This document shows positions 57,945 to 58,000 of a stretch of DNA of 58,000 nucleotides, one piece after another. The translations under genes were made by a program, and so were the position numbers. The stretch comes from Cryptomeria japonica. Its lineage: Eukaryota; Streptophyta; Pinopsida; Cupressales; Cupressaceae. The notes beneath the pieces are model-generated. The model was not told the DNA's origin. It worked only from the letters and a program-made list of their open reading frames with translations, and made no database searches. Positions within the stretch are counted from its first letter, which is position 1. Each line of letters starts with the position of its first letter. The DNA lies in assembly GCF_030272615.1 (NCBI RefSeq), contig NC_081412.1, positions 687,020,583 to 687,078,582 on the forward strand. Direction: 5' to 3'.

Positions 57945-58000
57945 TATTGGCATTGTGTTTTCATTGATGTCAACATGCACAGATGCAAATGTGATCTAGT
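57945..58000 (+). repeat. Start of another LTR of the solo-LTR family
   Basis: TATTGGCATTGTGTTTTCAT matches the start of the solo LTR at 39473 (TTTTGGCATTGTGTTCTCAT). It interrupts the region just upstream of the Tat-like integrase. The element continues past the window. Confidence 0.75.

Overview
The window looks like non-genic nuclear DNA from a repeat-rich plant genome. Its plant-type retrotransposon lineages, deep nesting and AT-rich decayed background would suit a conifer or other gymnosperm, but the species cannot be fixed from sequence alone. I found no host protein gene, rRNA or tRNA gene. About 48 of the 58 kb can be assigned to transposable elements, most of them nested in one another.

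Left part (1-23780). A decayed minus-strand LINE (21391-23780) is interrupted by element N1 (from before the window to 21390). N1 is interrupted by N2 (2764-17271, target duplication GGAGC). The 3' LTR of N2 is interrupted by a young minus-strand Copia element (8674-16423, target duplication TTATA). A 965-bp inverted-repeat DNA element (22268-23232) also sits in the LINE.

Middle (23781-39447). A Ty3/Gypsy element carrying only gag-protease (24076-27422) is followed by an LTR (28169-29601) and about 2 kb of non-coding sequence. A second, broken Copia gag follows (31580-39447). It is split in frame by N3 (31940-38753, target duplication GAACC).

Right part (39448-58000). A minus-strand Gypsy chromovirus (39448-48175) with a chromodomain carries a 2.5-kb solo LTR inside its own 3' LTR. 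Next come the 5' half of a LINE (48176-50298), a poorly classified AT-rich stretch with two related inverted ORF fragments, and a Tat/Ogre-like Gypsy integrase (56759-57905). At 57945 another LTR begins, of the same family as the solo LTR.

The main discovery candidate is family N (N1, N2, N3). These LTR elements are about 6.8 kb long without nested insertions. They have a Met-tRNA primer site, a coiled-coil gag-like ORF1 with four CCHC knuckles, and a second ORF of about 1,050-1,110 codons that takes the place of pol. ORF2 keeps the same domain order in three diverged copies, and I cannot assign it to a known family. Family N shares its duplicated polypurine tract, LTR terminus and a tRNA T-arm-like LTR hairpin with the autonomous-type Copia at 8674-16423, which suggests a mobilising partner of that type.
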